This document shows positions 27,610 through 37,767 of a DNA stretch of 64,000 nucleotides, piece after piece. Position 1 is the first letter of the stretch. The number at the start of each line of letters is the position of its first letter. Position numbers and translations under genes: made by a program. Source of the DNA: Chondrinema litorale (GTDB lineage: Bacteria; Bacteroidota; Bacteroidia; Cytophagales; Flammeovirgaceae); contig NZ_CP111064.1 of the NCBI RefSeq assembly GCF_026250525.1, forward strand, positions 32,630 through 96,629. Direction: 5' to 3'. The notes beneath the pieces were generated by a model. It was not told where the DNA came from and did no database searches. It saw only the letters and a list, made by a program, of their open reading frames with translations.

Positions 27610-29121
27610 ATGAGAAAAAAAGTAATTAAATCAATTAGATTAATTTTAGCCATTCTTGTCATCACAAGTAATGTGTATGGTCAGAAATTACAGATGGCTT
27701 TGTTCAATAACGTGAATAAAACTATGTTTACTGCCAAAGAACAACAGGCAGATGTGCTATCTCCGAAAGCTTTTGAAGAAGCAATGGAAGCGTACAATAA
27801 TGCTGCAGAAGAATACCGTAATAATGGCGAACTGTCTGAAATAAAAAAGAACATCAATAAAGCGCTTAATAAATTTAATGAAGCTATTGATAACACCAAG
27901 ATTCGTGCTGTGATGTTTACTAATGTTTTATCAGCAAGAAAAGATGCAATCAATGCAGAAGCAATTCAATTTAGTAAAAATATCTGGTTTGAAGCTGAAG
28001 AAGGAATGAAAAATGCTACCAAAGAACTAGAAAAAGGTGATGCAAATGATGCGAAAGAAAAGGGTAATAAAGCTATGGAGTTATATAGAAAAGCTGAACT
28101 AGAGTCCATTAAAGCCAATTATCTGACCAGTGCAAAAAAACTGATTGAACAGGCTGACTATAATAAAGTTAACAAAGTGGCACCTAAAACCTATAATGCA
28201 GCCAAGCTTTTTATTACTAAGGCAGAAAAAGAGCTAGCTGAAAACCGCTATGATACGGATGAAGCAAGACACCTGGCAAAAGAGGCCGAGTATCATGCCT
28301 TACTTGCCATGCAAATTGCAGTACAAGATAAGATGTTGAGCGAAAAGAACTTTAATACTGAGGATTATCTACTCATGATGTATAAACCAATCACAAGAAT
28401 AGGTGAAAACATGGACATTTATTTGAAGTTTGATCAAGGAATTGAACCACCAGTGGCTCAAATTTTGACCAGATTAAACGATGACAGGGTTCAAATTTTG
28501 AATTTAGAAACAGCATTGTATGTTAAAAAACAAGAAAATGAAAACTTGAAAGAAATATTGACTGAGCAGCGTAAAATTCAGGAAAGCCTTAAAGGACAGC
28601 AGTCTAAAGAAGCCTTACAGGCTCTTGAAAGGCAACAAATGTTACAAAAAAGAATAGATCAAACTGCTGTCATAAATAATAAATTCGATGAAATTCAAAT
28701 AATTTTTGGTGCAGAAGAAGCCGATGTTTTCCGCCAAAAAAACGACATCATCATTCGGATGATAGGCGTCAATTTTGATGCAGGCAAATCACAAATCAAT
28801 CAGAAAAGTTATGCTTTGCTTTCAAAAGTAGAACAAGCCGCTAATCTCTTTGAAAACTCTTCTATCATTGTTGAAGGCCATACAGACTCTCGAGGTAGTG
28901 ATGAATCTAACCTAGTGTTATCTCAAGAAAGAGCAAATGCTGTTTTGAGTTACTTAATAGCAAATGGAAAAATTGATGAATCAAGGTTTAGCACTATAGG
29001 TTTTGGTGAAAGCAAACCAGTAGCCAACAACGAAACTATGTTAGGAAGGAAACAAAATAGAAGGATTGATATCATTATTCAACCTATATCTGAAGATGTC
29101 ATAAAAGTTGGAATAAAATAA
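27610..29121 (+). CDS. OmpA-family protein with helical N-terminal half
   Basis: 503 aa with a signal peptide (cut near VYGQK). Residues about 25-250 are alpha-helical, with repeated Asn/Ala/Lys-rich segments (DUF4398-like). A coiled coil (about 300-350) leads to a C-terminal OmpA peptidoglycan-binding domain with NFDAGKSQI and VEGHTDSRGSDESNLVLSQE plus the final GRKQNRRIDI. Likely anchors to the cell wall from the periplasm or outer membrane. No beta-barrel is visible. Confidence 0.85.
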   Translation: MRKKVIKSIRLILAILVITSNVYGQKLQMALFNNVNKTMFTAKEQQADVLSPKAFEEAMEAYNNAAEEYRNNGELSEIKKNINKALNKFNEAIDNTKIRAVMFTNVLSARKDAINAEAIQFSKNIWFEAEEGMKNATKELEKGDANDAKEKGNKAMELYRKAELESIKANYLTSAKKLIEQADYNKVNKVAPKTYNAAKLFITKAEKELAENRYDTDEARHLAKEAEYHALLAMQIAVQDKMLSEKNFNTEDYLLMMYKPITRIGENMDIYLKFDQGIEPPVAQILTRLNDDRVQILNLETALYVKKQENENLKEILTEQRKIQESLKGQQSKEALQALERQQMLQKRIDQTAVINNKFDEIQIIFGAEEADVFRQKNDIIIRMIGVNFDAGKSQINQKSYALLSKVEQAANLFENSSIIVEGHTDSRGSDESNLVLSQERANAVLSYLIANGKIDESRFSTIGFGESKPVANNETMLGRKQNRRIDIIIQPISEDVIKVGIK

Positions 29122-30191
29122 ATAAACTATACTCTATATTTTCAAAACCATTAATATATAAAAAATCGCTTTTGAAGTATTTATAGAATTCTGTCTAAAG
29201 GTAAAAATTAAGGTTAATCAGCTTTAATAACTTTCTCATAAGACAGAATTCATTTTATATTTTCTTCGACTTTGTTGCAATAGCCTAGAATATAGAGAAT
29301 TAATAAAGTCGGTATTTTTTATTATTTTATAACTATGGATAGAATAACAAAAGATACCGACATTAGAGAATATAGGAGAAAGTTAGTAGTTCGTCTATCG
29401 AAGAGAGGACTCAAACAACAAAGTATTGCAGAAGTACTTGACTGTAGTCAAGAATTAGTCAGTCAAATTCTTTCCGCTTATGAGCAAACTGGTATTTCTG
29501 GTATCAAAAAGAAAAAGTACCCAGGAGCTAGCCCAAAACTTACCCTAGCTCATCAGCAAGAACTCCAAGCTCATTTAGTCAGAGGGGCCTACTAAAGCTG
29601 GTTTTCCTACCCAAGGCTGAACAAGAAAAAGAGTTTTTTGTCAGATAAAACAACTTTTTGATGTTGAGTATAGCCTGCAACATATTGGTACACTGTTACA
29701 TCAATGGGGTTTTAGCTACCGCAAGCCTCCAAAGAAAGCACCCAGAAAAAATCCTGAACTTTGCCTAATTTGCTGAAAACAGCTAAAAAAGAAGGCAGAA
29801 AGGTTTATTATGGAGATGAAGCATCTTTTTTCGTTACACCAAAATTGCAAAAATGTTTTTTACCTCAAGCCAATCCCTTTCCTGTTGAGATATGCTCAAA
29901 ATCTTTTGGGCATATCTTTGTTTGTTCAGCCATCAGTAGTGAGGGAGATTTTACTTATACCACCAGTAAACAGCCTTACAGAGGGGAAGATATTGTCTGG
30001 TTCTTAGAACAACTATTAGCAGATGAACCAAATCCCATTACTTTAATTTGGGATCAAGCAAGTGTTCATGATTGCAAAGCAGTACATCTGTTATTAGAAA
30101 AGTTACCAAAAGGAAGACTTAAATTAGTGAAACAACCTGCATAGTCCAGAAGTAAATCCGGATGAACATGTATGGGCGTATATTAAAAATA

Positions 30192-31203
30192 GACTTGTTC
30201 TGGTGTGAAAATCAATAAGTTAGCACAAAGTTCCATAGTCCTGCACATAATCCAATGACCTTATTGTAAAAAGACATTTTTCTACATCGCAATCTATCAG
30301 ATAAGAATCTATACCGTTTCAATCCTACAATTGAATTCTCAACTGTGACACGGAATTGACTTTTTTCTCTATTGGCAATTTGCTCTTGCTCCGTTAAAGT
30401 TTTGTTTCGTTTTTTCTTAGATGGGATACTCAACTTCTTGAATCCATAATCTTTATCCAAACCCAAATAGCCAAGATCAACATGCACTTCAAGTTGATCG
30501 AACCAAAGTCCTCTTTTTGCATCAAATTCATTACGCAATATACTCAAGTCATGAGACCTGCCATGGTAAGCATAACTGAGGTATTTTATCTTTTTCTCTT
30601 TGGTACTCATTAGCATGTATTTTATGGTGTGTCGTTTTCTTTTGCTGGGCCACATTGGCCGCTATAGGCATCTTTCTGTTTTTCCTGATTACCAGGACGT
30701 TGTCTCCATTGTTCTGTAGCGTCGACTATAATTTCTCCCTCTTCTTGCCATTGCCATGGTGGCCAATGTTTTTTAAACTCTTCTTCTGTAGTATACTCTC
30801 GTTTTGGCATATAACCTCCTAATTCTAAACCAGTCTGAAGCACTTGCAAACAAAGAGATTGTGCCTGATAAACATTAGATGGTGCTAGTCCAAAACTTAA
30901 AGATAATAGATCATAAGTCAGTCCACTTTTTATGCTGTAGAGCCCAAAAAAAGAAGATCTTCATAAGTTCTAAACACACTTTCAGAAGGAAAACCACTTT
31001 GTCTTTCATCAATGGTCTCGTCAAAGAGTTCAACATATGCTTCCTCGAAGAGAGTCACTAGCTTATTAAACTGTTCTTCACTAAGCCCCGTACTCGCTTT
31101 CCATTGTCTTTCTGTTCTTATTTCTTTGTAGGATATAGCCATTGCTCTTTTTTATCCCAAAAATAATAATATTGATTATCAATTACTTACACCAGAACAA
31201 GTC
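30192..31203 (-). mobile_element. IS5-type insertion sequence with TA duplication
   Basis: Terminal inverted repeats start GACTTGTTCTGGTGT at both ends, flanked by a TA dinucleotide on each side (30190-30191 and 31204-31205). The 1012-bp size, DDE_Tnp_4-like transposase and TA duplication fit the IS427-like part of the IS5 family. It is inserted in the 3' part of an IS630 remnant. Confidence 0.8.
30212..31142 (-). CDS. IS5-family transposase interrupted by two 14-nt insertions
   Basis: Three reading frames cover one protein: N-terminal part (31142-30930, ISYKEIRTERQWKASTGLS), middle (KSGLTYDLLSLSFGLAPSN to IIVDATEQWRQRPGNQ) and C-terminal DDE part (HTIKYMLM, HVDLGYLGL, VENSIVGLKRYR). Removing the 14 bases at 30932-30945 joins LLFL to KSGLTYD, and removing 30644-30657 joins DAYSG to KRKRHTIK. 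All three frames then chain exactly, with no stop until 30212. A further 15-nt GC-rich in-frame insertion (30748-30762, PWQW) precedes IIVDATE. It could be a pseudogene or a gene needing two bypass events. Confidence 0.7.
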
Positions 31204-31333
31204 TATTATATGCTAATCCCTTGGTCTTACATATATCACAGATTTACCAGCAAATTTTTTGATTTGGTACAGATTATATACGCTTTATTTAATTGTTTGG
31301 GGAGGTTATTACCATATAAGTTGTTTGAGAAGT

Positions 31334-31894
31334 ATGATATTATACATAAAATATATGGTTAGCATGCGATGTAAAATGATGGTCAAAACAGAACTGAAAA
31401 GGTTAGGTTTGCATTATGTAATCGTAGATTTGGGGGTAGTTGAAATATTAGAAGATATAACGCAAACACAGCATGAAGAACTTAAAAAAAATTTACTCAA
31501 GTCAGGCTTGGAATTATTAGATGATAAAAAGAGTATCCTGATTGAGGAAATAAAAAATGTAATCGTAGAAATGATTCACTATACAGATGAATTACCCAAA
31601 GTGAATTACTCCGATTACATCAGTGGAAAATTAAATTATGATTACACCTATCTGGCGAATATCTTTTCTGAAGTAAAGGGTATAACCATCCAGCAATTCA
31701 TTATTTTGCACAAAATAGAAAAAGTGAAGGAGTTACTTCTTTATGATGAACTTACTCTTACAGAAATTTCGTTTAAACTCCATTATAGTAGTGCGGCACA
31801 TTTATCAAATCAGTTTAAAAAATTAACAGGCTTAACTCCTTCATTCTTCAAAAAGCTAAAAAAAAAACGCAGAAATAATTTAGAAGATCTATGA
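31334..31894 (+). CDS. AraC-type regulator with HMA-like N-terminal domain, copy 1
   Basis: 186 aa from the ATG at 31334. That start matches the start of its paralogue at 58505-59065; the frame is open further upstream but the extra residues look non-coding. The N-terminus (LYIKYMVSMRCKMMVKTELK) resembles a heavy-metal-associated fold with MxxRC, and the C-terminus is an AraC helix-turn-helix (LTEISFKLHYSSAAHLSNQF, KKLTGLTPSFFKKLK). Likely a transcription activator. First gene of a duplicated module. Confidence 0.82.
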   Translation: MILYIKYMVSMRCKMMVKTELKRLGLHYVIVDLGVVEILEDITQTQHEELKKNLLKSGLELLDDKKSILIEEIKNVIVEMIHYTDELPKVNYSDYISGKLNYDYTYLANIFSEVKGITIQQFIILHKIEKVKELLLYDELTLTEISFKLHYSSAAHLSNQFKKLTGLTPSFFKKLKKKRRNNLEDL

Positions 31895-32007
31895 TATATG
31901 TAATAGTATTTTATTAGGATGTAAAGAAATTTATTAAAGATACAGATAACTTTAAAATGTTATTTATTCCAAGTAGCACATATAGATTTTTATTAAAATT
32001 CAAGATA

Positions 32008-32115
32008 ATGTCAAAAGAAAAAGACGGCAAGGCAAAATCAGATAAAACTCCAGCTTTAAAAAACCTTAAAGAAAAAAGAGCTGCTAAACGCAAAGAAAAA
32101 AAAGATAAAGATTAA
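32008..32115 (+). CDS. Tiny basic Lys-rich protein, copy 1
   Basis: 35 aa: MSKEKDGKAKSDKTPALKN, then LKEKRAAKRKEKKDKD. A homologue (38 aa, MSKQKEGKAKNGKT...) lies at 58290-58406, also directly downstream of an AraC-type regulator. Conservation of sequence and place supports a real gene. Highly charged and probably disordered; nucleic-acid binding is possible but unproven. Confidence 0.65.
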   Translation: MSKEKDGKAKSDKTPALKNLKEKRAAKRKEKKDKD

Positions 32116-32361
32116 AGAATTTACTTGTTCTGATGCTGAAAGTAGAATAACTCTAATTTATCTAAATAAACACCTGTGAGTAGCATACATAACAATGTGT
32201 AGTGTTATTTTTTACTTTAAAAGCCTATGAATCATTATGCCCACTTATTACTATAAGTTAAATTTAGACTTAAAGAGGGAAAAATGTTTTTTATTTTAAA
32301 AAATATACAGTCCTTTACTAACCCTTTTTGCATATCCAATTCTTAAATAATCTTCTATAAA

Positions 32362-34632
32362 ATGAAACTAGCTTATATAGGCACTTATCCACCTCGTGAA
32401 TGTGGAATAGGTACATTTACTCAAAATCTGGTTCACTCTATTAATAGGTCAATAAATATAAGTGAAGGATTTGTAGTAGCACTCAACGATTATGAACATT
32501 CTTATATATTTCCTAAAGAAGTTAAATTAATCATTCAACAAGAACAACAAACTGATTATTTGGAAGCTGCTAATTTTATAAATCTGAGTGGAGCCGATCT
32601 TTGTATTATGGAGCATGAGTTTGGAATTTATGGAGGACAAAATGGTGTTTATATTCTTCCTTTGCTGCATCGATTGAAAATCCCCTTGATTGTCACCTTG
32701 CATACTATCCTTGAATCACCTTCTTATAACGAAAAAGCAATACTGAAAGAAATATGTAAAATGGCCAGCAAAATAGTGGTCATGAGTAATAAGGCTATTG
32801 AATTTCTGGTGAATGTTTATCATGTTCCAAACGAAAAAATAGCTATTATAGAACACGGAGTACCCGATATCCATTTCAACCCTATAAAAACCAAAAAGGA
32901 ATTCAAATTTGAACATAAAAAAGTATTGCTTACTTTTGGGTTTATTGGCCGTAATAAAGGAATTGAAACTGTAATTAAAGCCTTACCAGAAGCCATTAAA
33001 GAACATCCTGAAATATTGTACATTGTATTAGGAAAAACACACCCTAATGTTTTACGACATTCTGGTGAAGAATACCGAAGTTATCTTCAATTGCTGGTAA
33101 AGAGCCTCAATCTGAATAATCATGTGATGTTTCTTAACGAATATATTGACCAAAAAGAATTGTTTAAATATCTTTCTGCCTGTGATATTTACATTACTCC
33201 ATATATAAATGAAGCTCAAATTACTAGCGGTACGCTTTCTTATGCTATGGGTGCAGGTTGTGCTATTATTTCTACACCTTACTGGCATGCCAAAGAAATG
33301 CTGGAAGAAGGGAAAGGAGTATTATTTGAATTTAAAAATTTTGAACAATTATCTGAAATTTTGATTGACCTACTTGATCAGCCTAATATTTTAAATGATT
33401 ATCAGAAAAAAGCCAATCAATATGGCAAAAAGATTAGTTGGCTTAAAATCGGTGATAAATATGCAACACTTATAAAAAATATTTTAAATAAAAAGCCTCC
33501 TACGATTCTCAAAAAAGAGACTATTGTAGATCCTTTGCTACTACCCCCCTTTTCACTTGCTCATATCAAAAGGTTAACTGATGATACAGGTATTATTCAA
33601 CATGCAAAATTTGGAATACCTAACCTAAAAGAAGGCTATTGTTTAGATGACAATGCCAGAGCATTACTCATGGTTTTAATGGCTTACAAACAACAGAAAA
33701 ATACTACAGCTCTGGAACTAATGCCCATCTATCTTAGCTATATTCATTACATGCAAAATAAAGATGGATCATTTAAGAATTTTTTAAGCTTTAACCGGAA
33801 CTTTCTCGATGAAGTAGGTTCCGAAGACTCTTTTGGACGAACCATTTGGGCACTGGGATATTTACTAGGCAATGCTCCCAATGATGCTTATTACCAAACC
33901 GGTAAATTAGTTTTTTTTGATGCTGCTCCTAATTTTGAAAAGCTTCAATCTATTCGAAGTATTGCCAATACTATGATCGGCATTAGTTATTACTTGAAAG
34001 CTAATCCATCGGATGATGAAATGACCGAACGGTTACGGAATCTAGCAGGAAAACTGGTTAAGCATTATGAACAGAATTATTCCCCCGACTGGAAATGGTT
34101 TGAATCTTTGTTGGCTTACGATAATGGTATATTACCCCTAGCATTGCTTCATTCTGCACAAATTTTAAATGACAGTAAACTGACACTCATTGCCATTGAA
34201 ACAATGAATTTTCTTACTGAACATACATTAAAAGATGATTATTTATCAATTATTGGCAATAAAGAATGGTATATAAAAGATGGGGAAAGATCAATGTTTG
34301 CTCAACAACCAATCGACGCATTGGCTATGGTATTAATGTATCATCAGGCTTATCTGTTCACAAATAACAAAGAGTATCTAAATAAATTATTCACCTCATT
34401 TATGTGGTTTTTGGGAGAAAATGATTTACGAATGAGTTTGTACGATTTTGAAACCAAGGGTTGTTGTGATGGTTTTGAAGATTATGGCGTAAACAGGAAC
34501 CAAGGAGCAGAAAGCTCACTTGCCTATTTAATTTCCCATTTAACTGTATTACAAGCTTATGAAGAGTTTTATAAATCTGATGAAATAAAAAATTTAGAAG
34601 ATAAAGAAGTGACCTTAAATGATTTGAAATAA
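32362..34632 (+). CDS. Two-domain glycosyltransferase (GT4 plus C-terminal hairpin-glycosidase-like domain)
   Basis: 756 aa. Residues 1-375 form a GT-B glycosyltransferase: YIGTYPPRECGIGTFTQNL, IVTLHTI, GFIGRNKGIETVIKAL and acceptor-site YINEAQITSGTLSYAMGAG. Residues about 390-750 are an all-helical domain of six-hairpin type (FKNFLSFNRNFLDEVGSEDS, GRTIWALGYLLGN). It starts a three-gene carbohydrate cluster with a second GT4 gene 2 bases downstream and GH130 in convergent orientation. The context suggests synthesis of a mannose-containing polymer. Confidence 0.85.
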   Translation: MKLAYIGTYPPRECGIGTFTQNLVHSINRSINISEGFVVALNDYEHSYIFPKEVKLIIQQEQQTDYLEAANFINLSGADLCIMEHEFGIYGGQNGVYILPLLHRLKIPLIVTLHTILESPSYNEKAILKEICKMASKIVVMSNKAIEFLVNVYHVPNEKIAIIEHGVPDIHFNPIKTKKEFKFEHKKVLLTFGFIGRNKGIETVIKALPEAIKEHPEILYIVLGKTHPNVLRHSGEEYRSYLQLLVKSLNLNNHVMFLNEYIDQKELFKYLSACDIYITPYINEAQITSGTLSYAMGAGCAIISTPYWHAKEMLEEGKGVLFEFKNFEQLSEILIDLLDQPNILNDYQKKANQYGKKISWLKIGDKYATLIKNILNKKPPTILKKETIVDPLLLPPFSLAHIKRLTDDTGIIQHAKFGIPNLKEGYCLDDNARALLMVLMAYKQQKNTTALELMPIYLSYIHYMQNKDGSFKNFLSFNRNFLDEVGSEDSFGRTIWALGYLLGNAPNDAYYQTGKLVFFDAAPNFEKLQSIRSIANTMIGISYYLKANPSDDEMTERLRNLAGKLVKHYEQNYSPDWKWFESLLAYDNGILPLALLHSAQILNDSKLTLIAIETMNFLTEHTLKDDYLSIIGNKEWYIKDGERSMFAQQPIDALAMVLMYHQAYLFTNNKEYLNKLFTSFMWFLGENDLRMSLYDFETKGCCDGFEDYGVNRNQGAESSLAYLISHLTVLQAYEEFYKSDEIKNLEDKEVTLNDLK

Positions 34633-34634
34633 GC

Positions 34635-35648
34635 ATGAAAGTTGCCATTTTATCGCCAATTGCTTGGAGAACTCCTCCAGAAAAATATGGTCCCTGGGAA
34701 CAAGTCGCGTCTAACATTACAGAGAACTTGGTGAAAAGAGGCGTAGATGTAACACTATTTGCCACTGAAAATGCTATTACAAAAGCAAAACTGAAATCGG
34801 TTTGTAAGCTACCTTATGAAACAAATCTTCATTGCGATCCTAAAGTAGAGGAATCACTACACATTAGTAATTTGATGGAACAGGCTGACCAGTTTGATAT
34901 TATCCATAATCACTTCGATTTCCTTCCTCTCACCTATTCTAGCTTGATAAAAACACCCATGATTACTACAATCCATGGATTTTCATCGCCAAAAATAATC
35001 CCTGTTTATAAAAAATATAATTCATCAACAGCCTATGTTTCTATTTCAAATTCAGATCGGAATCTAGCGCTAGATTATTTAGCAACTATTTACCATGGGA
35101 TTGATCCTGAAAAATTCACGTTTAAGGAAAAAAAAGAAAACTACTTGCTCTATTTTGGACGTATACATCCAGAAAAGGGAACCCATACAGCCATTGAAAT
35201 AGCAAAGAAGACAGGTTATCGAATAAAGATTGCTGGTTTGATTCAGGATGAAGATTACTTTATAAAAAAAATTAAACCATTGATTAATGGAGAAACAGTT
35301 GAGTATCTTGGTAATATAGGTCCTAGTTTACGAGATGAACTATTGGGTAGTGCTAAGGCATTACTCCACCCAATCTATTTTGATGAGCCTTTTGGTCTGA
35401 GTATTCTTGAAGCTATGATGTGTGGTACTCCTGTAATAGCATTTGCCAGAGGAAGTATGCCAGAGCTTATTGTTGAAAGCATTACAGGATATCTAGTGAA
35501 TGATGTTAAAGAAGCTGTTTTAGCTGTGAAACAATTAAATGAAATTGATCCTTACATGTGTTGGGCTCATGCCAATCAGAATTTTAGCATTGATGCTATG
35601 ATTGATGCCTACATCAATGCATATAAAATGGTAATTGCAAAGCAATAG
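34635..35648 (+). CDS. Glycosyltransferase family 4
   Basis: 337 aa GT-B fold: N-terminal MKVAILSPIAWRTPPEKYGP, then FDIIHNHFDFLPLTY, LYFGRIHPEKGTHTAIEIAK and the nucleotide-sugar-binding motif FDEPFGLSILEAMMCGTPVIA (EX7E). It begins 2 bases after the preceding glycosyltransferase stop codon, so the two are co-translated. The sugar transferred cannot be told from sequence. Confidence 0.9.
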   Translation: MKVAILSPIAWRTPPEKYGPWEQVASNITENLVKRGVDVTLFATENAITKAKLKSVCKLPYETNLHCDPKVEESLHISNLMEQADQFDIIHNHFDFLPLTYSSLIKTPMITTIHGFSSPKIIPVYKKYNSSTAYVSISNSDRNLALDYLATIYHGIDPEKFTFKEKKENYLLYFGRIHPEKGTHTAIEIAKKTGYRIKIAGLIQDEDYFIKKIKPLINGETVEYLGNIGPSLRDELLGSAKALLHPIYFDEPFGLSILEAMMCGTPVIAFARGSMPELIVESITGYLVNDVKEAVLAVKQLNEIDPYMCWAHANQNFSIDAMIDAYINAYKMVIAKQ

Positions 35649-35675
35649 ATTAATTTGATTAAACAGTAAAAGGTA

Positions 35676-37139
35676 TCATCTTTTTAGTGCATCAAACAAT
35701 GTTACCATATCTACAACAACATAAGTAGAAGAATAATCTGATACAGCATAAGGCAAAATAAGATTATTATTATGGATAATAGCGCCACAAGAATAAACCA
35801 CATTAGGTACGTAACCTTCCCTTTCATTTTCTAACGGAGTGAGTAAAGGTTCTTCAAGTCTACCTATTTCTTTAGAGGGGTCTTCCAAATCAAAAAGTGA
35901 GGCTCCAATACAATAGCGCCTCATCGGACCAACACCATGAGAAAGAACCAGCCAGCCTTCTTCGGTCCACAATGGTGAACCGCAGTTCCCAATTTGTGTG
36001 AACTCCCATGGAAAACGAGGTTCTTGTATAATCATAGGATTATTCCATAATGTATTCCTATCGGAATACATTAGGTAATTATTAACACCATCAATTCTGG
36101 CAAGCATAGCATATTTCCCCTTGATCTTTTGGGGAAATAAGGCCAAATTTTTGTTTTGTGCGCCACTTCCATGTAGAGGCATCACCCGGAAGGTATAAAA
36201 ATCTTCTGTAGACAAAAGTTTAGGTAAAATAGTGTGGCCATTATAAGCTGTATAAGTAGCATATATTTTTTCGGTATTATCATCTTCTGTAAATCTCACA
36301 AAGCGTGCATCCTCTATACCTTTACTTTCTGAGGCGGATATAGGAAAGATAACACGTTCGGTAAGGTCTGAATCATGCTGAAACTGTAAATCGTAAAAAG
36401 AATCGACTAACCAAGTCATTTCATTAAGCGCCATCCTTCGTTCAGCAGTGATGGAGTCCTCATTGAGTACTTTGCCTACTGCATGGGTTAATGCATAGTA
36501 CTCAAATTTTTCAGGAAGCTCTGCCATAATCGTGGTGGAATAAATTTCAGGAATGTGCATCTCAGCCAGTTTTTTTACGAATCGTTTCTTATCATATAGT
36601 TTTTTATGGGTTATTTCTGCCATATCAATTTGATCGCCCACCTTCATCATTTGAAGGTTGTTATTTTTGTCCAATATAGCTCTCCTGAAAACAATTGATG
36701 AAATGTGTCCTTCGCCTGTTGCCCTAAACGAGATAATTACTCTCTTCTCTCCTTCTTCCAAATAAGATTGGTCAAAATCTTCTATTATAGATGGGTTAAA
36801 GAAGGCTGCAGATTCTATAGAATACTCCATAGTATTATAAGACCCAATCAACATTTTTCGATTATCTGATAACTCACTATAGTTGACCCCCATTGTTTCT
36901 TCGATAATCCATCGAACATTGGCACAGTTTTTAAAAAAAATGCGTGAAATATTACGATGTCGGCTTGCAAACTCTCTTAGTGTCTGTTCCAGGGTTTGAC
37001 TTACCTGTTTTTCATTCATGGCTAATACCCTGCTTATCACAGCTATTGTTCTTTTGTCACCATTCATAAAAAATCTGGCAACAACTCGGCTAGAATCTGG
37101 AAGGAATTTAATATTTTTTCTCTCTACTGAAACTCTCAT
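35676..37139 (-). CDS. GH130-family glycosidase/phosphorylase
   Basis: 487 aa. An N-terminal helical extension of about 100 residues precedes a five-bladed propeller domain with GIEDARFVRF (the catalytic Asp region of GH130), then YTAYNGHTILPKLLST and PRFPWEFTQIGNCGSP. Family members cleave or phosphorolyse beta-mannosides. It is convergent with the two glycosyltransferase genes, and this trio is a recurring arrangement in Bacteroidota. Probably turns over the polymer the GTs make. Confidence 0.85.
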   Translation of the reverse strand: MRVSVERKNIKFLPDSSRVVARFFMNGDKRTIAVISRVLAMNEKQVSQTLEQTLREFASRHRNISRIFFKNCANVRWIIEETMGVNYSELSDNRKMLIGSYNTMEYSIESAAFFNPSIIEDFDQSYLEEGEKRVIISFRATGEGHISSIVFRRAILDKNNNLQMMKVGDQIDMAEITHKKLYDKKRFVKKLAEMHIPEIYSTTIMAELPEKFEYYALTHAVGKVLNEDSITAERRMALNEMTWLVDSFYDLQFQHDSDLTERVIFPISASESKGIEDARFVRFTEDDNTEKIYATYTAYNGHTILPKLLSTEDFYTFRVMPLHGSGAQNKNLALFPQKIKGKYAMLARIDGVNNYLMYSDRNTLWNNPMIIQEPRFPWEFTQIGNCGSPLWTEEGWLVLSHGVGPMRRYCIGASLFDLEDPSKEIGRLEEPLLTPLENEREGYVPNVVYSCGAIIHNNNLILPYAVSDYSSTYVVVDMVTLFDALKR

Positions 37140-37426
37140 ATTTTCACTACTTTCTAAGATTCGTACTTGGGAAGGTAGTGTTTAAATTTATCAATATATG
37201 TTATTGATATAGATATATTATTCCATCAAGAATTGAATAATAAGTTTTACCTGTCAAGATTGCTGTAAACATGGATGCAATGTTTTTAAATTTTATTTAT
37301 TCAAATGTAATATTTGTTGAAATAGGTGAGATTTATATAACTCATGCTATTTAGATTGTAACGCATCTTAAGTTGAATAAAGCCATCTTTGTTTAATAAC
37401 ATTTCTTACTTTAGAAAACCTGAGCT

Positions 37427-37684
37427 ATGACTACTTCTGATAAAATACATAAAGATAAGAAATCATATGATGTTGATAAAACAGTAATTGAAAACCATAG
37501 AAAGGTAGCTAACCATTTAGATAAAGCTGCAAAATACCATCTTGAAGCAGCAAATCTTCATGAAGATGGTCATCATATCAAAGCCGCACAAAGTATAATT
37601 GCCGCACAAGGTCACCTACTGATTGCTGATGAAAATCAACAAGAGATTGTTCGTTTGCATGCTTTACAAAATAAAATAGATTAA
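37427..37684 (+). CDS. 85-aa His/Ala-rich helical protein, copy 1
   Basis: 85 aa, cytoplasmic, two long helices with spaced His residues (VANHLDKAAKYHLEAANLHE, HHIKAAQSIIAAQGHLLIAD). About 75 percent identical by eye to the product of 57780-58037, including KDKKSY and the ending EIVRLHAL. Part of the duplicated AraC-associated module. Function unknown; the spaced His residues could bind metal, which is speculation. Confidence 0.72.
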   Translation: MTTSDKIHKDKKSYDVDKTVIENHRKVANHLDKAAKYHLEAANLHEDGHHIKAAQSIIAAQGHLLIADENQQEIVRLHALQNKID

Positions 37685-37767
37685 GATACCTTTTTATTTC
37701 ATCAATAAAAAAGAGGATATCTCTTTCTGAAAGACGTAAATTATTTACTAATTAAAGTTTAAATACC

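Larger units (their letters stand above)
29335..31260 (+). pseudogene. IS630-type transposase remnant split by an IS5-type element
   Basis: The N-terminal helix-turn-helix (AEVLDCSQELVSQILSAYEQ) starts at 29335. The DDE core follows in other frames (YYGDEASFF, LIWDQASVHD, SPEVNPDEHVW). The frame breaks near 29585, 29760 and 30140 through one- or two-base indels, and Trp codons have become TGA. The last part (YANPLVLHISQIYQQIF, ending 31260) lies beyond the IS5-type element at 30192-31203. An old, inactive copy. The 14-nt insertions seen in other elements are absent here. Confidence 0.75.

Noticed and set aside
29335..30191. 14-nt insertions in the oldest IS630 remnant
   Set aside because: Its frame breaks can be explained by one- or two-base indels and TGG to TGA changes; none measures 14 nt.
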